DNA of 51,863 nt from positions 1-51,863 of the forward strand of contig NZ_LSKQ01000299.1 in NCBI RefSeq assembly GCF_001557115.1. Direction: 5' to 3'. The notes beneath the pieces are model-generated. The model saw nothing but the letters and a program-made list of their open reading frames with translations, made no database searches and had not been told where the DNA came from. The stretch comes from Erythrobacter sp. CCH5-A1 (GTDB lineage Bacteria > Pseudomonadota > Alphaproteobacteria > Sphingomonadales > Sphingomonadaceae). The translations under genes were made by a program, and so were the position numbers. Positions 15,526 through 23,272 of this stretch are shown in pieces. How positions within the stretch are numbered: the stretch's first letter is position 1; every line of letters begins with the position of its first letter.

Positions 15526-17112
15526 ATGAAGCATTGCAAGATCGAAACCGCCGCTGCGGGCGAAGTTCCGCCGCCCGTGGACCTTGCCGGGGGCAGCGGC
15601 CAGCGGCAGTTCACCGTCTTCACCGTCGACGGGGAGACCTTCGCGGTCGGCCTCGATGAGGTGAAGGAGATCATCCGCATGCCGCAGGTGGTGCGGGTGC
15701 CGCTCACCCCGCCGAGCCTCGAAGGCCTCACCAACCTGCGCGGCACGGTGCTGCCGGTGGTCAGCACCCGCGCGCTGTTCGGTTGCGAGGCGGCCGAGCC
15801 GGACGATGCGACCCGCGTGGTGGTGCTCGATCACGGCCAGCCGGTCGGCATCGTGGTCGACCGGGTGGTGAGCGTGGTCTCGGTCGATGCAGGCCGGATC
15901 GAGGACGCCGCCGGGGTCGAGACCAGCGTCCGATCCGATCTGCTGCGCGGCGTCATCAAGGACCAGGGCGCGCTGGGCCTCGTGATGGTGCTCGATACCG
16001 CGCGGCTGATCGGGCAGGAATTCGATGCCCTGACGATTGGCAGCATGGCGGGCGCGGGGCTGCTGGCATCCGGTAACGAGCCTTCCGCCACCTCCACGCA
16101 GGGCTCACAGACGGCCGCCGACGAGGAAATCCAGCTCGTCAGCTTCGAGGTCGCCGGGCAGGAATATGCGCTGCCGATCCAGTCGGTGCGCGAGATCGTG
16201 CAGTTGCCCGAGGCCGTGACCCGCGTACCCAAGGCGGCGAGCAGCGTCGTCGGCGTCATCGCCCTGCGCGACCGGCTGCTCCCCGTCGTCAGCCTGCGCC
16301 GCCTGTTCGGCCTTGCCGCCAAGGACTCCGCCGAGACCGACCGTGTGGCGGTGGTCTCGCTGGGCGAAGGCGCCAGTGACACAGGGAGCGCGCTGGTCGT
16401 CGGGCTGCTGCTCGACAAGGTCAACGAGGTGCTGCGCGTGCGGCGCAGCGGGGTCGATGCCATGCCCCCGATGCTCGCTGCCGACCGCGACCTTGCCGAA
16501 ATCACCGCCATCTGCCGTCTGGACGGCGGCAAGCGGCTCGTCTCGATCCTCTCGGCCGAGGCGATGTTCGAAGCCCCCGCCGTCGCCGAGGCGATCAAGG
16601 GTGTCGAGGACAATCAGGAGGCCGCCATGAACCACACCGCCAGCCGCACCGCGACCCGCGCCGAGGATATGGAACAATTCGTCGTCTTCCGGCTCGAGGA
16701 CGAGGAATTCGGGGTCGATATCGCCACGGTGCAGGAAATCGTCCGCGTGCCCGACGATCTCGCCAAGGTGCCGCGCACCGAGGATTATATCCGCGGCGTC
16801 ATGAACCTGCGCGGCGCGGTGATCCCGCTGGTCGACCAGCGCGCGCGCTTCAATCTGCCCCCGTGCGAGGACCATGATCGCCAGCGCATCGTCGTCTTCA
16901 CCATCAGCGGCACGCAGACCGGCTTCATCGTCGACAGCGTCGCGGAGGTGATGCGCATCGCCCGGGCCGACATCAAGCCCGCGCCCGAGATGACCGATCC
17001 GGCGCGGCGGATGATCCGCCGGGTGGCGAACTTGCCCGACACGCGCCGCATGATCCTGCTGCTCGACACCGAAAAGCTGATCGACCTCGAACCCGTGGCA
17101 ACCGCCGCCTGA
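15526..17112 (+). CDS. Triple CheW-domain coupling protein
   Basis: The 528-residue protein begins at the ATG at 15526, 29 bases after the receptor stop; the longer open frame upstream overlaps the receptor and is not real. It contains three CheW domains in tandem: about 28-170 (FTVFTVDGETFAVGLDEV, LTNLRGTVLPVVSTRALF), 202-350 (LVSFEVAGQEYALPIQSV) and 382-528 (FVVFRLEDEEFGVDIATV, VMNLRGAVIPLVDQRARF). CheW couples receptors to the kinase CheA. Most CheW proteins have one domain of about 150-170 residues, so this is a fusion or triplication. Met368 is preceded by AGGAGG with ideal spacing and could start a separate single-domain CheW. Neighbours on both sides are chemosensory genes. Confidence 0.93.
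   Translation: MKHCKIETAAAGEVPPPVDLAGGSGQRQFTVFTVDGETFAVGLDEVKEIIRMPQVVRVPLTPPSLEGLTNLRGTVLPVVSTRALFGCEAAEPDDATRVVVLDHGQPVGIVVDRVVSVVSVDAGRIEDAAGVETSVRSDLLRGVIKDQGALGLVMVLDTARLIGQEFDALTIGSMAGAGLLASGNEPSATSTQGSQTAADEEIQLVSFEVAGQEYALPIQSVREIVQLPEAVTRVPKAASSVVGVIALRDRLLPVVSLRRLFGLAAKDSAETDRVAVVSLGEGASDTGSALVVGLLLDKVNEVLRVRRSGVDAMPPMLAADRDLAEITAICRLDGGKRLVSILSAEAMFEAPAVAEAIKGVEDNQEAAMNHTASRTATRAEDMEQFVVFRLEDEEFGVDIATVQEIVRVPDDLAKVPRTEDYIRGVMNLRGAVIPLVDQRARFNLPPCEDHDRQRIVVFTISGTQTGFIVDSVAEVMRIARADIKPAPEMTDPARRMIRRVANLPDTRRMILLLDTEKLIDLEPVATAA
16616..16629 (+). promoter_or_regulatory. Internal ribosome binding site and in-frame ATG inside the triple CheW gene
   Basis: AGGAGG at 16616-16621, five bases (CCGCC) and ATG at 16627-16629 lie in the reading frame of the triple CheW gene. 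Starting here would yield a 161-residue protein containing only the third CheW domain, which is the normal size of CheW. The motif sits in the linker between domains two and three, where neither codon is constrained by the fold. Use of the site is inferred. Confidence 0.5.
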
Positions 17113-17132
17113 TAGCCCGAGGGGACGCGACC

Positions 17133-18248
17133 ATGAAGGCTCTCGTCGTCGACGATTCCGCGCTGATGCGCCGCCAGATTGGCGACATCCTGACCCGCGG
17201 CGGGCTGGAGGTCGTCACCGCGCGCACCGGTGCCGAGGCGCTGGCGCGCATCGCCGAGGACCAGCCCGATGTCGTCACGCTCGACATCAACATGCCCGAG
17301 ATGGACGGGCTGACCTGCCTCAGCCGGATAATGGAGGAATTTCCGCGGCCGGTGGTGATGATCTCCTCGCTGACCGAGGAAGGCGCGCTTGCCACATTGG
17401 AGGCGGTGGCGCTGGGGGCGGTCGATTTCGTCCACAAGCCGGGCGGCACCGTCTCGACCGCGCTGCGCGAGCAGGAGGACGTCATCATCGCCAAGGTGCT
17501 CGCGGCTTGCGGCGCGCGGGTGCGGCGGGCGATGGGTCTGAGGCAGCGGCTGGTCGCGCGGCGCGATGCGATCATGCGCGCCCCGACCCGGCCCCGGGCG
17601 CGCGGGGCGAGCTATGGTCCGGGCAACGAGGCGCTGACCCTGATCGGTGCGTCGACCGGCGGGCCGGCGGTGCTCGAGGAAATTCTCTCCGCGCTCGCCA
17701 ATGATTATCCCATGCCGATCCTCGTCTGCCAGCACATGCCCGCCAGCGTGACGCGCCACTTCGCCCAGCGCCTCGACCAGTGCTGCCTGATGCGGGTCGA
17801 GGAAGTGCGCCGCCAGACCGAGCTGCGTGCGGGCACGATCTACCTCGCACGCGGCGATGCCGACATGATCGTCCAGGAACGCGGCGGCAATCTTGTCGCC
17901 TCCATGCTGCCCGCCTCGAAGGAGCATGCCTGGCACCCGAGCATGAGCCGCCTGGTCGCCTCGGCGATGAAGACCGTGACCGCGGATTCGCTGATCGGCG
18001 TGCTGCTCACCGGGATGGGCGATGACGGCGCGGCCGAGCTTGCAGAACTGCGCGCGGCGGGCGGCCACACCTTCGCCGAAAGCGAGGACAGCTGCGTCGT
18101 CTACGGGATGCCGCGCGCGCTGGTCGAGCGCGGCGGAGCCTCGGAAATCCTCCCCGCTTCCCAGATCGCCGCGCGGCTCGAGCGGGTCGCCCATGCCCGC
18201 ATGCGCGGGCAAGCGCGCGCGCCCCAAAGGAGAAGCTCATGGGCCTGA
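17133..18248 (+). CDS. cheB: CheB: chemoreceptor glutamate methylesterase with receiver domain
   Basis: The 371-residue protein has the standard CheB architecture. The receiver (1-120) has acidic residues Asp7/Asp8, phosphorylation site Asp51 in LDINMPEMDG and Lys102. A basic linker leads to the methylesterase domain (about 165-350). The catalytic residues are Ser174 in IGASTGGP, His201 in CQHMP and Asp298 in MGDDGA. Phosphorylated CheB removes methyl groups from receptor glutamates, opposing CheR. The start ATG at 17133 follows GAGGGGAC, 20 bases after the CheW stop. The last ten bases overlap the start of the HEAT-repeat gene. Confidence 0.96.
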   Translation: MKALVVDDSALMRRQIGDILTRGGLEVVTARTGAEALARIAEDQPDVVTLDINMPEMDGLTCLSRIMEEFPRPVVMISSLTEEGALATLEAVALGAVDFVHKPGGTVSTALREQEDVIIAKVLAACGARVRRAMGLRQRLVARRDAIMRAPTRPRARGASYGPGNEALTLIGASTGGPAVLEEILSALANDYPMPILVCQHMPASVTRHFAQRLDQCCLMRVEEVRRQTELRAGTIYLARGDADMIVQERGGNLVASMLPASKEHAWHPSMSRLVASAMKTVTADSLIGVLLTGMGDDGAAELAELRAAGGHTFAESEDSCVVYGMPRALVERGGASEILPASQIAARLERVAHARMRGQARAPQRRSSWA

Positions 18249-18859
18249 TGAAAGCCACCGCGCGCCCTGACGCCGCGCTGCCCGGAGAGGCCGATCTCGC
18301 GCCCGCCAGCATCACTGATCCCGATCCCGCCATCCGCCGCCGCGCGGTGCAGGCGCTCGGCGTTGCGGGGAATGCGGAGGGGGATGCGGTCGAAACGCTC
18401 GTCTGGGTGCTGCGCAGCGAGCCTGACCGCAGCGTGCGGCAGGCGGCCTTCTCGGCGCTGGCAACCAACGGCAGCCTCGAAGCGGCGCAGGCCACCGCGA
18501 GCCTGCTCGCCGACGACGACCCGGCCCTGCGCAACGGTGCGCTGGAAGCCCTCGGCGCAATGCCCGATGCGGCGACCGCGCTGCTCGAACCGCTCGGCCA
18601 CCATGCCGATCCCGATGTGCGCAGCTTTGCCGTGCTGCTCGCCGCCGGGCTCCACCGCGCCGAGGCGTGCGACTGGCTGATCGCGCGCGCCGCAAGCGAG
18701 GCTGAGCCCAATGTCGCCGCGCACCTTGCCGAAGCGCTCGGGGGCACCGGCGCGCCCGGCGCTGCGGCGGCGCTGGAGGGGATCCGGGCGCGCTTTGCGG
18801 GCAGCGCCTATCTCGGCTTTGCCGTCGACATGGCCTTGCGCCGACTTGACGACGCCTGA
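18239..18859 (+). CDS. HEAT-repeat protein in the che operon
   Basis: The 206-residue protein consists of about five HEAT-like helix pairs, visible as repeated D-P-(A/D)-hR-x-x-A-x-x-A-L patterns, for example DPDPAIRRRAVQALGVAG, DRSVRQAAFSALATNG and DPALRNGALEALGAM. HEAT arrays bind other proteins and carry no catalysis of their own. The start overlaps the end of CheB by ten bases, and GGAG in the CheB end can serve as ribosome site, so translation is likely coupled. A scaffold or adaptor role in the chemosensory complex is inferred from position only. No phycobilin-lyase context exists here. Confidence 0.85.
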   Translation: MGLMKATARPDAALPGEADLAPASITDPDPAIRRRAVQALGVAGNAEGDAVETLVWVLRSEPDRSVRQAAFSALATNGSLEAAQATASLLADDDPALRNGALEALGAMPDAATALLEPLGHHADPDVRSFAVLLAAGLHRAEACDWLIARAASEAEPNVAAHLAEALGGTGAPGAAAALEGIRARFAGSAYLGFAVDMALRRLDDA

Positions 18860-18873
18860 AGCGCGATAGGGTC

Positions 18874-19749
18874 GTGGCCGCTTCCCCCTTCCTCGATACC
18901 GGCAAGACCGGTCCGGCGATCTTCGCGTTCGAGGATATCGTCGGCTTCTGCGATTTCTTCTACCGCAAGACCGGCATCAGCCTCGATGCCAGCCGCCGCT
19001 ACTTCATCGACAAGCGGCTCGAGGAGCGCATCGCGGCCACCGGCTGCGCCTCCCTGCGCGAGTATATGGCGCTGGTGAAGTTCGAGCACGACAGCGCCGA
19101 ACTGCAGGCGCTGATCAACGTCATGACGGTCAACGAGACCTACTTCTTCCGCGAGGACTACCAGCTTGCCTGCCTCAGCCGCCGGATGCTCGACGAGATC
19201 GCCGACCGCAAGCGCCCCGGCGATCCACCGATCCGCATCTGGTCGGTCCCCTGCTCGACCGGGGAGGAACCCTATTCGATCGCCATCTCGGTGCTCGAGG
19301 ACTGGCCGCGTGCGAGCGATTTCGACATCGAGATCATGGCGTCCGACATCGACAGCCGCGCGCTCGAAGCGGCGCGCGCCGGCGTCTACGGCGCGCGCGC
19401 GCTTCACCGCGTGGGGCCGCGCATCCGCAGCAACTATTTCGAACAGATCGGCGAGGAAAGCTGGCGGATCATCGACGATCTGCGCGGCTCGATCGATTTC
19501 AGCCTGATCAACGTCGCCGATCCGATCGCGATGGCGCGGGTGCGCGGGATCGACGTGATCTTCTGCCGCAACCTGCTGATCTATTTCGACGATCTATCGC
19601 GCCGCCGGACCGCCGAGCACTTCTTCGACGCGCTCAACCCGGGCGGCTTCGTCGCGCTCGGCCACTCGGAGAGCATGAGCCGCATTTCCGGCCTGTTCGT
19701 CCCCCGCAAGTTTCCCGAAGCCCTCGTCCACCAGAGGCCCCTCTCATGA
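18874..19749 (+). CDS. cheR: CheR: chemoreceptor glutamate methyltransferase
   Basis: The 291-residue protein starts with GTG at 18874, behind ATAGGG. The N-terminal helical domain (to about residue 90) is followed by the S-adenosylmethionine-binding domain. It contains the family hallmark NVMTVNETYFFRE, the motif-I block IWSVPCSTGEEPYSIA, and later ASDIDSRALEAARAG and VIFCRNLLIYF. CheR methylates receptor glutamates and so sets adaptation. There is no C-terminal TPR extension. Its ATGA end overlaps the start of the downstream receiver gene by four bases. Confidence 0.96.
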   Translation: MAASPFLDTGKTGPAIFAFEDIVGFCDFFYRKTGISLDASRRYFIDKRLEERIAATGCASLREYMALVKFEHDSAELQALINVMTVNETYFFREDYQLACLSRRMLDEIADRKRPGDPPIRIWSVPCSTGEEPYSIAISVLEDWPRASDFDIEIMASDIDSRALEAARAGVYGARALHRVGPRIRSNYFEQIGEESWRIIDDLRGSIDFSLINVADPIAMARVRGIDVIFCRNLLIYFDDLSRRRTAEHFFDALNPGGFVALGHSESMSRISGLFVPRKFPEALVHQRPLS

Positions 19750-20174
19750 CGATCCCGCAGCCTTTCGGGGAGCACCCCTTCCTGCCCGGTCCCGCCCCCC
19801 GGCCCCGCGTGCTGGTAGTCGACGACACGCTCACCGTGCGCCTGTTCTGCGCCCAGCTGCTCGGCCGCGAGGGCTATGCGGTGGGCGAGGCAGTCAACGG
19901 GCTCGAAGCGCTCGAGCTGGCGTTCGAACAGGAGTTCGACCTGTTCGTGGTCGACATCAACATGCAGAAGATGGACGGCTACGCCTTCCTCGCCGAGGTG
20001 CGCCGCAACCCAGCGCTGCAGGCGATCCCGGCAATGATGCTGAGCACCGAAGCCGGCGAGGGTGATATCGTCCGGGCGTACCAGGCGGGGGCCAATTTCT
20101 ACCTCACCAAGCCGGTCGATCCCGAACGTTTCGTGGAAACCGTCAAGCTGATGACAGGTGTGCCATGCCGCTGA
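19746..20174 (+). CDS. CheY-like response regulator receiver
   Basis: The 142-residue single receiver domain has a 20-residue Pro-rich leader. Key residues are all present: Asp26/Asp27 in LVVDDT, phospho-acceptor Asp70 in FVVDINMQKMDG, Thr101 in MMLSTEA and Lys122 in YLTKPV. No output domain is attached. It overlaps cheR by four bases and cheA by ten bases, so it is translated together with both. It is a likely direct phosphorylation target or phosphate sink of CheA, alongside the second receiver at 22875. Confidence 0.93.
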   Translation: MTIPQPFGEHPFLPGPAPRPRVLVVDDTLTVRLFCAQLLGREGYAVGEAVNGLEALELAFEQEFDLFVVDINMQKMDGYAFLAEVRRNPALQAIPAMMLSTEAGEGDIVRAYQAGANFYLTKPVDPERFVETVKLMTGVPCR

Positions 20175-22402
20175 AGAAGCCCGCACCCCCCACCCCGCCA
20201 CCCGCCGGAGAGATGGGCGCCGAGATGGCGCAGCTCGCCGCAAGCTTCGTCCAGGAGAGCCGCACGCTGCTCGAGGAAGCAGGCGAGGCGCTGCTCGCGC
20301 TCGAACGCGATCCGGGCGACACCCCGGCGATGGGCGCGCTGTTTCGCGCCGTCCATTCGATCAAGGGCGCGGCCGGGCTGTTCGATCTGCCCGCGCTGGT
20401 CCACCTCGTCCACGCAGGCGAGGACCTCCTGGGCGCAATGCGCGAGGGGCGCCTCAGGATGGACAGCGCGGCGGCGGATGCGCTGTTCGAAGGGCTCGAT
20501 TACGTGGGCCGCTGGGTCGGGATCTTCGCCGCTGAGGGCAGCCTGCCGCCCGAGCTGATGGAGACCGCCCGCCGCTACGCCGCGATCTACCGCGCGCGGC
20601 TGACAGATTTGGAGGGAGCCGACACCGCCCACGCCCCTGTCGCCGCAGCGGTGCGCCACGCATGGGCCGATGCCGCCGGTCTGCCGGATGGCGCGCCGCT
20701 GGCCACCATCGAATACACCCCCGACGAGGCCTGCTTCTTCAGCGGCGATGACCCCCTGCGCATCGCGCAAGGCGTGCCGGGCCTCGTGTGGTTCGACTTC
20801 GCCCCGCGCGAGCCCTGGCCGGCGGCGGCGACCTTCGATCCCTATGCCTGCAACCTCGCCTTCCGGCTGGTGTCGGACGCGGACCGGGCCGCGATCGAGG
20901 ACCATTTCCGCTACATGCCCGACGCGGTCAGCATCGGCGCATGGGACAATGCCCCGGCCGCTCCGGAGACGCCGGAGGCGGCGAGCCCCCCCCTCCCCGC
21001 GCTTGCGCTGGAACTGGTCGAGGCCCAGCGCCGCGCGCTCGCCCTGCCCGACCGCGCCCGCGCGCCCGCTGACATCGTCGCCACGCTGCGCAATCTTGCC
21101 ACCGCGCTCGGCCTTCCCGCACCGCCCGCCGATCCCGCCGCCGCAATCGCCGCGCTGCTGGCGGAAAGCGCTCCTGCGCCCGAGACCGGGGCCGTATCCG
21201 CCGCGGTCCCCGAAACCGCAACCCGTGCCGACCCGCCCGCCGACCGCACCCTCAGGATCGAGCAGGCAAAGATCGACACCCTGATGAACCTCGTGGGCGA
21301 AATGGTGGTCGCCAAGAACGCGCTCCCTTTCCTTGCCCGCGATGCCGAAACCCGTTTCGGCAGCCGCGAACTGGCGCGCGAGATCAAGGACAAGTACGCC
21401 GTCATCGACCGCATCACCCGCCAGCTCCAGAGCGCGGTGATGGAGGTGCGGATGATGCCGGTCGGCGACCTGTTCAAGCGCTTCCCCCGGCTGGTGCGCG
21501 ACATCGCCCGCAAGCAGGACAAGCTGGTCCGGCTGGAGATCGAGGGCGAAGCGACCGAGGCCGACAAGAACGTGATCGAGGCGCTTGCGGAGCCGCTCAC
21601 CCACATCCTCAGAAACAGTCTCGACCACGGGATCGAGGGCCGCGCCGACCGGCTTGCCGCGGCCAAGCCCGAGACCGCCGCCGTGCGCCTTGCCGCCTTC
21701 CAGGAGGCCGACCGGGTGGTGATCGACGTCACCGACGATGGCCGCGGGGTCGATCCTGCCCGTGTGCGCGCCAAGGCCATCGAACGCGGCCTCATCGATG
21801 CCGAACGCGCCGCGCAGCTGACCGATGCGCAGGCCGTACAGCTGGTCTTCCTCCCCGGCTTCTCCACCGCCGAGACCGTCTCCGACCTTTCGGGCCGCGG
21901 CGTCGGGATGGACGCGGTGCGCACCGTCGTCGAGCGATTGGGCGGCACCGTCACGCTCGAAAGCCGCCACGGCGAGGGCACCCACGTGCGGCTCGAACTG
22001 CCGCTGTCGATGGCGGTCACGCGGGTGCTGACCATCGACCTCGGCGGGCAGGCCTACGGCATTCCGATCGATCTGGTGATCGAGACCGTGCGGGTCGATC
22101 CCGCCGACATCCGCCGCCTCAAGAGCGCCGAGGCGATCGTGCTGCGCGACCAGGTGATCCCAATCGCCCGGCTGCGCAGCCTGCTCGGCATGGCGCCGCG
22201 CCCGGCCGAGCTCGAAGCCGTCCTGATCCTGCGCCTCGGCGAGGCCACCGTCGGCCTCGTGATCGACGATTTCGGCACCTGCATGGACATCATCCTCAAG
22301 CCCTTCGCCGGAATCCTCGCCCACATGAGCGGCTTTTCGGGCACCGCCGTGCTGGGCGACGGGCGGGTGCTGCTGGTGCTCAACGTGAAGGAGATGCTGT
22401 GA
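20165..22402 (+). CDS. cheA: CheA: chemosensory histidine kinase
   Basis: The 745-residue protein begins with an HPt domain whose phospho-acceptor is His64 in FRAVHSIKGAAG. Residues 150-360 hold a Pro/Ala-rich linker plus a small domain of the type placed between P1 and P3 in alphaproteobacterial CheA (CFFSGDDPLRIAQGVPGL). The dimerisation helices start near 360 (IDTLMNLVGEMVVAKNAL). The ATP-binding domain has the N box near 480 (HILRNSLDHGIEG), G1 near 520 (DDGRGVDP) and G2 near 577 (GRGVGMDAVR). Residues 617-745 form the CheW-like P5 domain. It receives signals from the receptors through CheW and phosphorylates the receivers and CheB. Confidence 0.96.
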   Translation: MPLKKPAPPTPPPAGEMGAEMAQLAASFVQESRTLLEEAGEALLALERDPGDTPAMGALFRAVHSIKGAAGLFDLPALVHLVHAGEDLLGAMREGRLRMDSAAADALFEGLDYVGRWVGIFAAEGSLPPELMETARRYAAIYRARLTDLEGADTAHAPVAAAVRHAWADAAGLPDGAPLATIEYTPDEACFFSGDDPLRIAQGVPGLVWFDFAPREPWPAAATFDPYACNLAFRLVSDADRAAIEDHFRYMPDAVSIGAWDNAPAAPETPEAASPPLPALALELVEAQRRALALPDRARAPADIVATLRNLATALGLPAPPADPAAAIAALLAESAPAPETGAVSAAVPETATRADPPADRTLRIEQAKIDTLMNLVGEMVVAKNALPFLARDAETRFGSRELAREIKDKYAVIDRITRQLQSAVMEVRMMPVGDLFKRFPRLVRDIARKQDKLVRLEIEGEATEADKNVIEALAEPLTHILRNSLDHGIEGRADRLAAAKPETAAVRLAAFQEADRVVIDVTDDGRGVDPARVRAKAIERGLIDAERAAQLTDAQAVQLVFLPGFSTAETVSDLSGRGVGMDAVRTVVERLGGTVTLESRHGEGTHVRLELPLSMAVTRVLTIDLGGQAYGIPIDLVIETVRVDPADIRRLKSAEAIVLRDQVIPIARLRSLLGMAPRPAELEAVLILRLGEATVGLVIDDFGTCMDIILKPFAGILAHMSGFSGTAVLGDGRVLLVLNVKEML

Positions 22403-22743
22403 TGCCGGTCCGCTACGAGGCAAGCTGCGCGGTGTTCGAGGGCGCCTGCACGGTCGAGGAAGCCGGCGATCTGGCCGCGTGGCTGACCGCCGCGCCCGGT
22501 CGCAGCGTCGATCTGGCGGAGTGCAGCACGATCCACGCCGCGATCCTCCAATGCCTGATGGCGCTCGCGCCTCCGGTGATCGCGCCCCCGCGCGATGCGC
22601 TTCTCGCCCGCTGGCTGGCCCCCGTGCTCGCGCTTCCTCCGGTCGCGCCCGAGCCGCCGTCCAAACCCGTGCGCCGCCGCCGCCGCAAGGCCCCCGCTGT
22701 GCGGACTGCCGCGAGGCCGAAGGCAGCGGCCGTCACCGTCTGA
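22402..22743 (+). CDS. STAS-like protein with basic tail
   Basis: The start is the ATG at 22402, whose A is shared with the cheA stop codon, giving tight translational coupling. The first 75 residues of this 113-residue protein resemble a STAS fold (FEGACTVEEAGDLAAWL, VDLAECSTIHAAILQCLMAL), as in anti-sigma antagonists and some chemosensory accessories. Where a STAS domain usually has Asp-Ser-Ser/Thr, this protein has Ile-His-Ala-Ala, so the usual phosphorylated residue is missing. The last 35 residues are rich in Arg, Lys, Pro and Ala (including PVRRRRRK), which suggests contact with nucleic acid or an acidic partner. Family assignment is tentative. Confidence 0.65.
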   Translation: MPVRYEASCAVFEGACTVEEAGDLAAWLTAAPGRSVDLAECSTIHAAILQCLMALAPPVIAPPRDALLARWLAPVLALPPVAPEPPSKPVRRRRRKAPAVRTAARPKAAAVTV

Positions 22744-22749
22744 GTGTCG

Positions 22750-22774
22750 CTCCCTAGGGGTTTTCCCGAGGGAG
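22750..22774 (+). repeat. Hairpin between the STAS-like gene and the second receiver
   Basis: CTCCCT (22750-22755) pairs with AGGGAG (22769-22774), with one mismatch and then GGG/CCC around a GTTTT loop. No U-tract follows directly, so it does not look like a strong terminator. It lies in the widest gap (131 bases) of the che operon and might tune expression of the genes downstream. Confidence 0.4.
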
Positions 22775-22874
22775 GATGACGCCCCGTTTTAGCCCGCTTG
22801 GGCAAAAATGCCGCGCAAGGCGCCAGTCCATGGGGCCGCGCGCCGCGAAGCGAAAGGCAAGGACAACCGGCCCC

Positions 22875-23252
22875 ATGACCAGGACCATCCTCATCGTCGA
22901 CGACTCCCCGACCATGATCATGAGCCTGCGCACGACGCTGGAGATGAACGGCTTCGCGGTCGAAAGCGCCAGCGACGGAGCGCAGGCGCTCGCGCTGCTT
23001 CAGGGCGGGTTGCGGCCGCAGCTCATCATCACAGATATCAACATGCCCAACATGGGCGGGCTCGATTTCATCCGCGGCGCGCGCGCCCTGCCGGTCTGCC
23101 GCTTCACTCCGATCCTGACCCTCACCACCGAAAGCGATCAGGCCAAGCGCGACGAGAGCCGCCGCCTGGGTGCGACCGGGTGGCTGGTCAAGCCGCTCTC
23201 GGGCCCTGACCTGCTCGGCGTGATCCGCCAGGTGCTGCCCGCGGCGGCCTGA
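22875..23252 (+). CDS. cheY: CheY-type response regulator
   Basis: The 125-residue single receiver domain starts at ATG 22875. Longer in-frame starts give a basic, non-conserved extension. The acidic pair Asp9/Asp10 (LIVDDSP), phospho-acceptor Asp54 (IITDINMPNMGG), Thr at about 87 (LTLTTES) and the conserved Lys in WLVKPLSG are all present. It is the second stand-alone receiver of the operon. Because no flagellar switch genes are in the window, its output could be motility elsewhere on the chromosome, twitching or another process. Confidence 0.92.
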   Translation: MTRTILIVDDSPTMIMSLRTTLEMNGFAVESASDGAQALALLQGGLRPQLIITDINMPNMGGLDFIRGARALPVCRFTPILTLTTESDQAKRDESRRLGATGWLVKPLSGPDLLGVIRQVLPAAA

Positions 23253-23272
23253 TCCTCTCCAGGCGCGCTCCC

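Noticed and set aside
13687..15834. 715-residue leftward Ser/Ala-rich frame opposite the soluble receptor
   Set aside because: It mirrors the repetitive Glu/Ala codons of the receptor; no conserved block is visible.
20099..22423. 774-residue leftward open frame opposite cheA
   Set aside because: CheA is complete on the other strand with all catalytic motifs; the antisense product is low-complexity and lacks a ribosome site.
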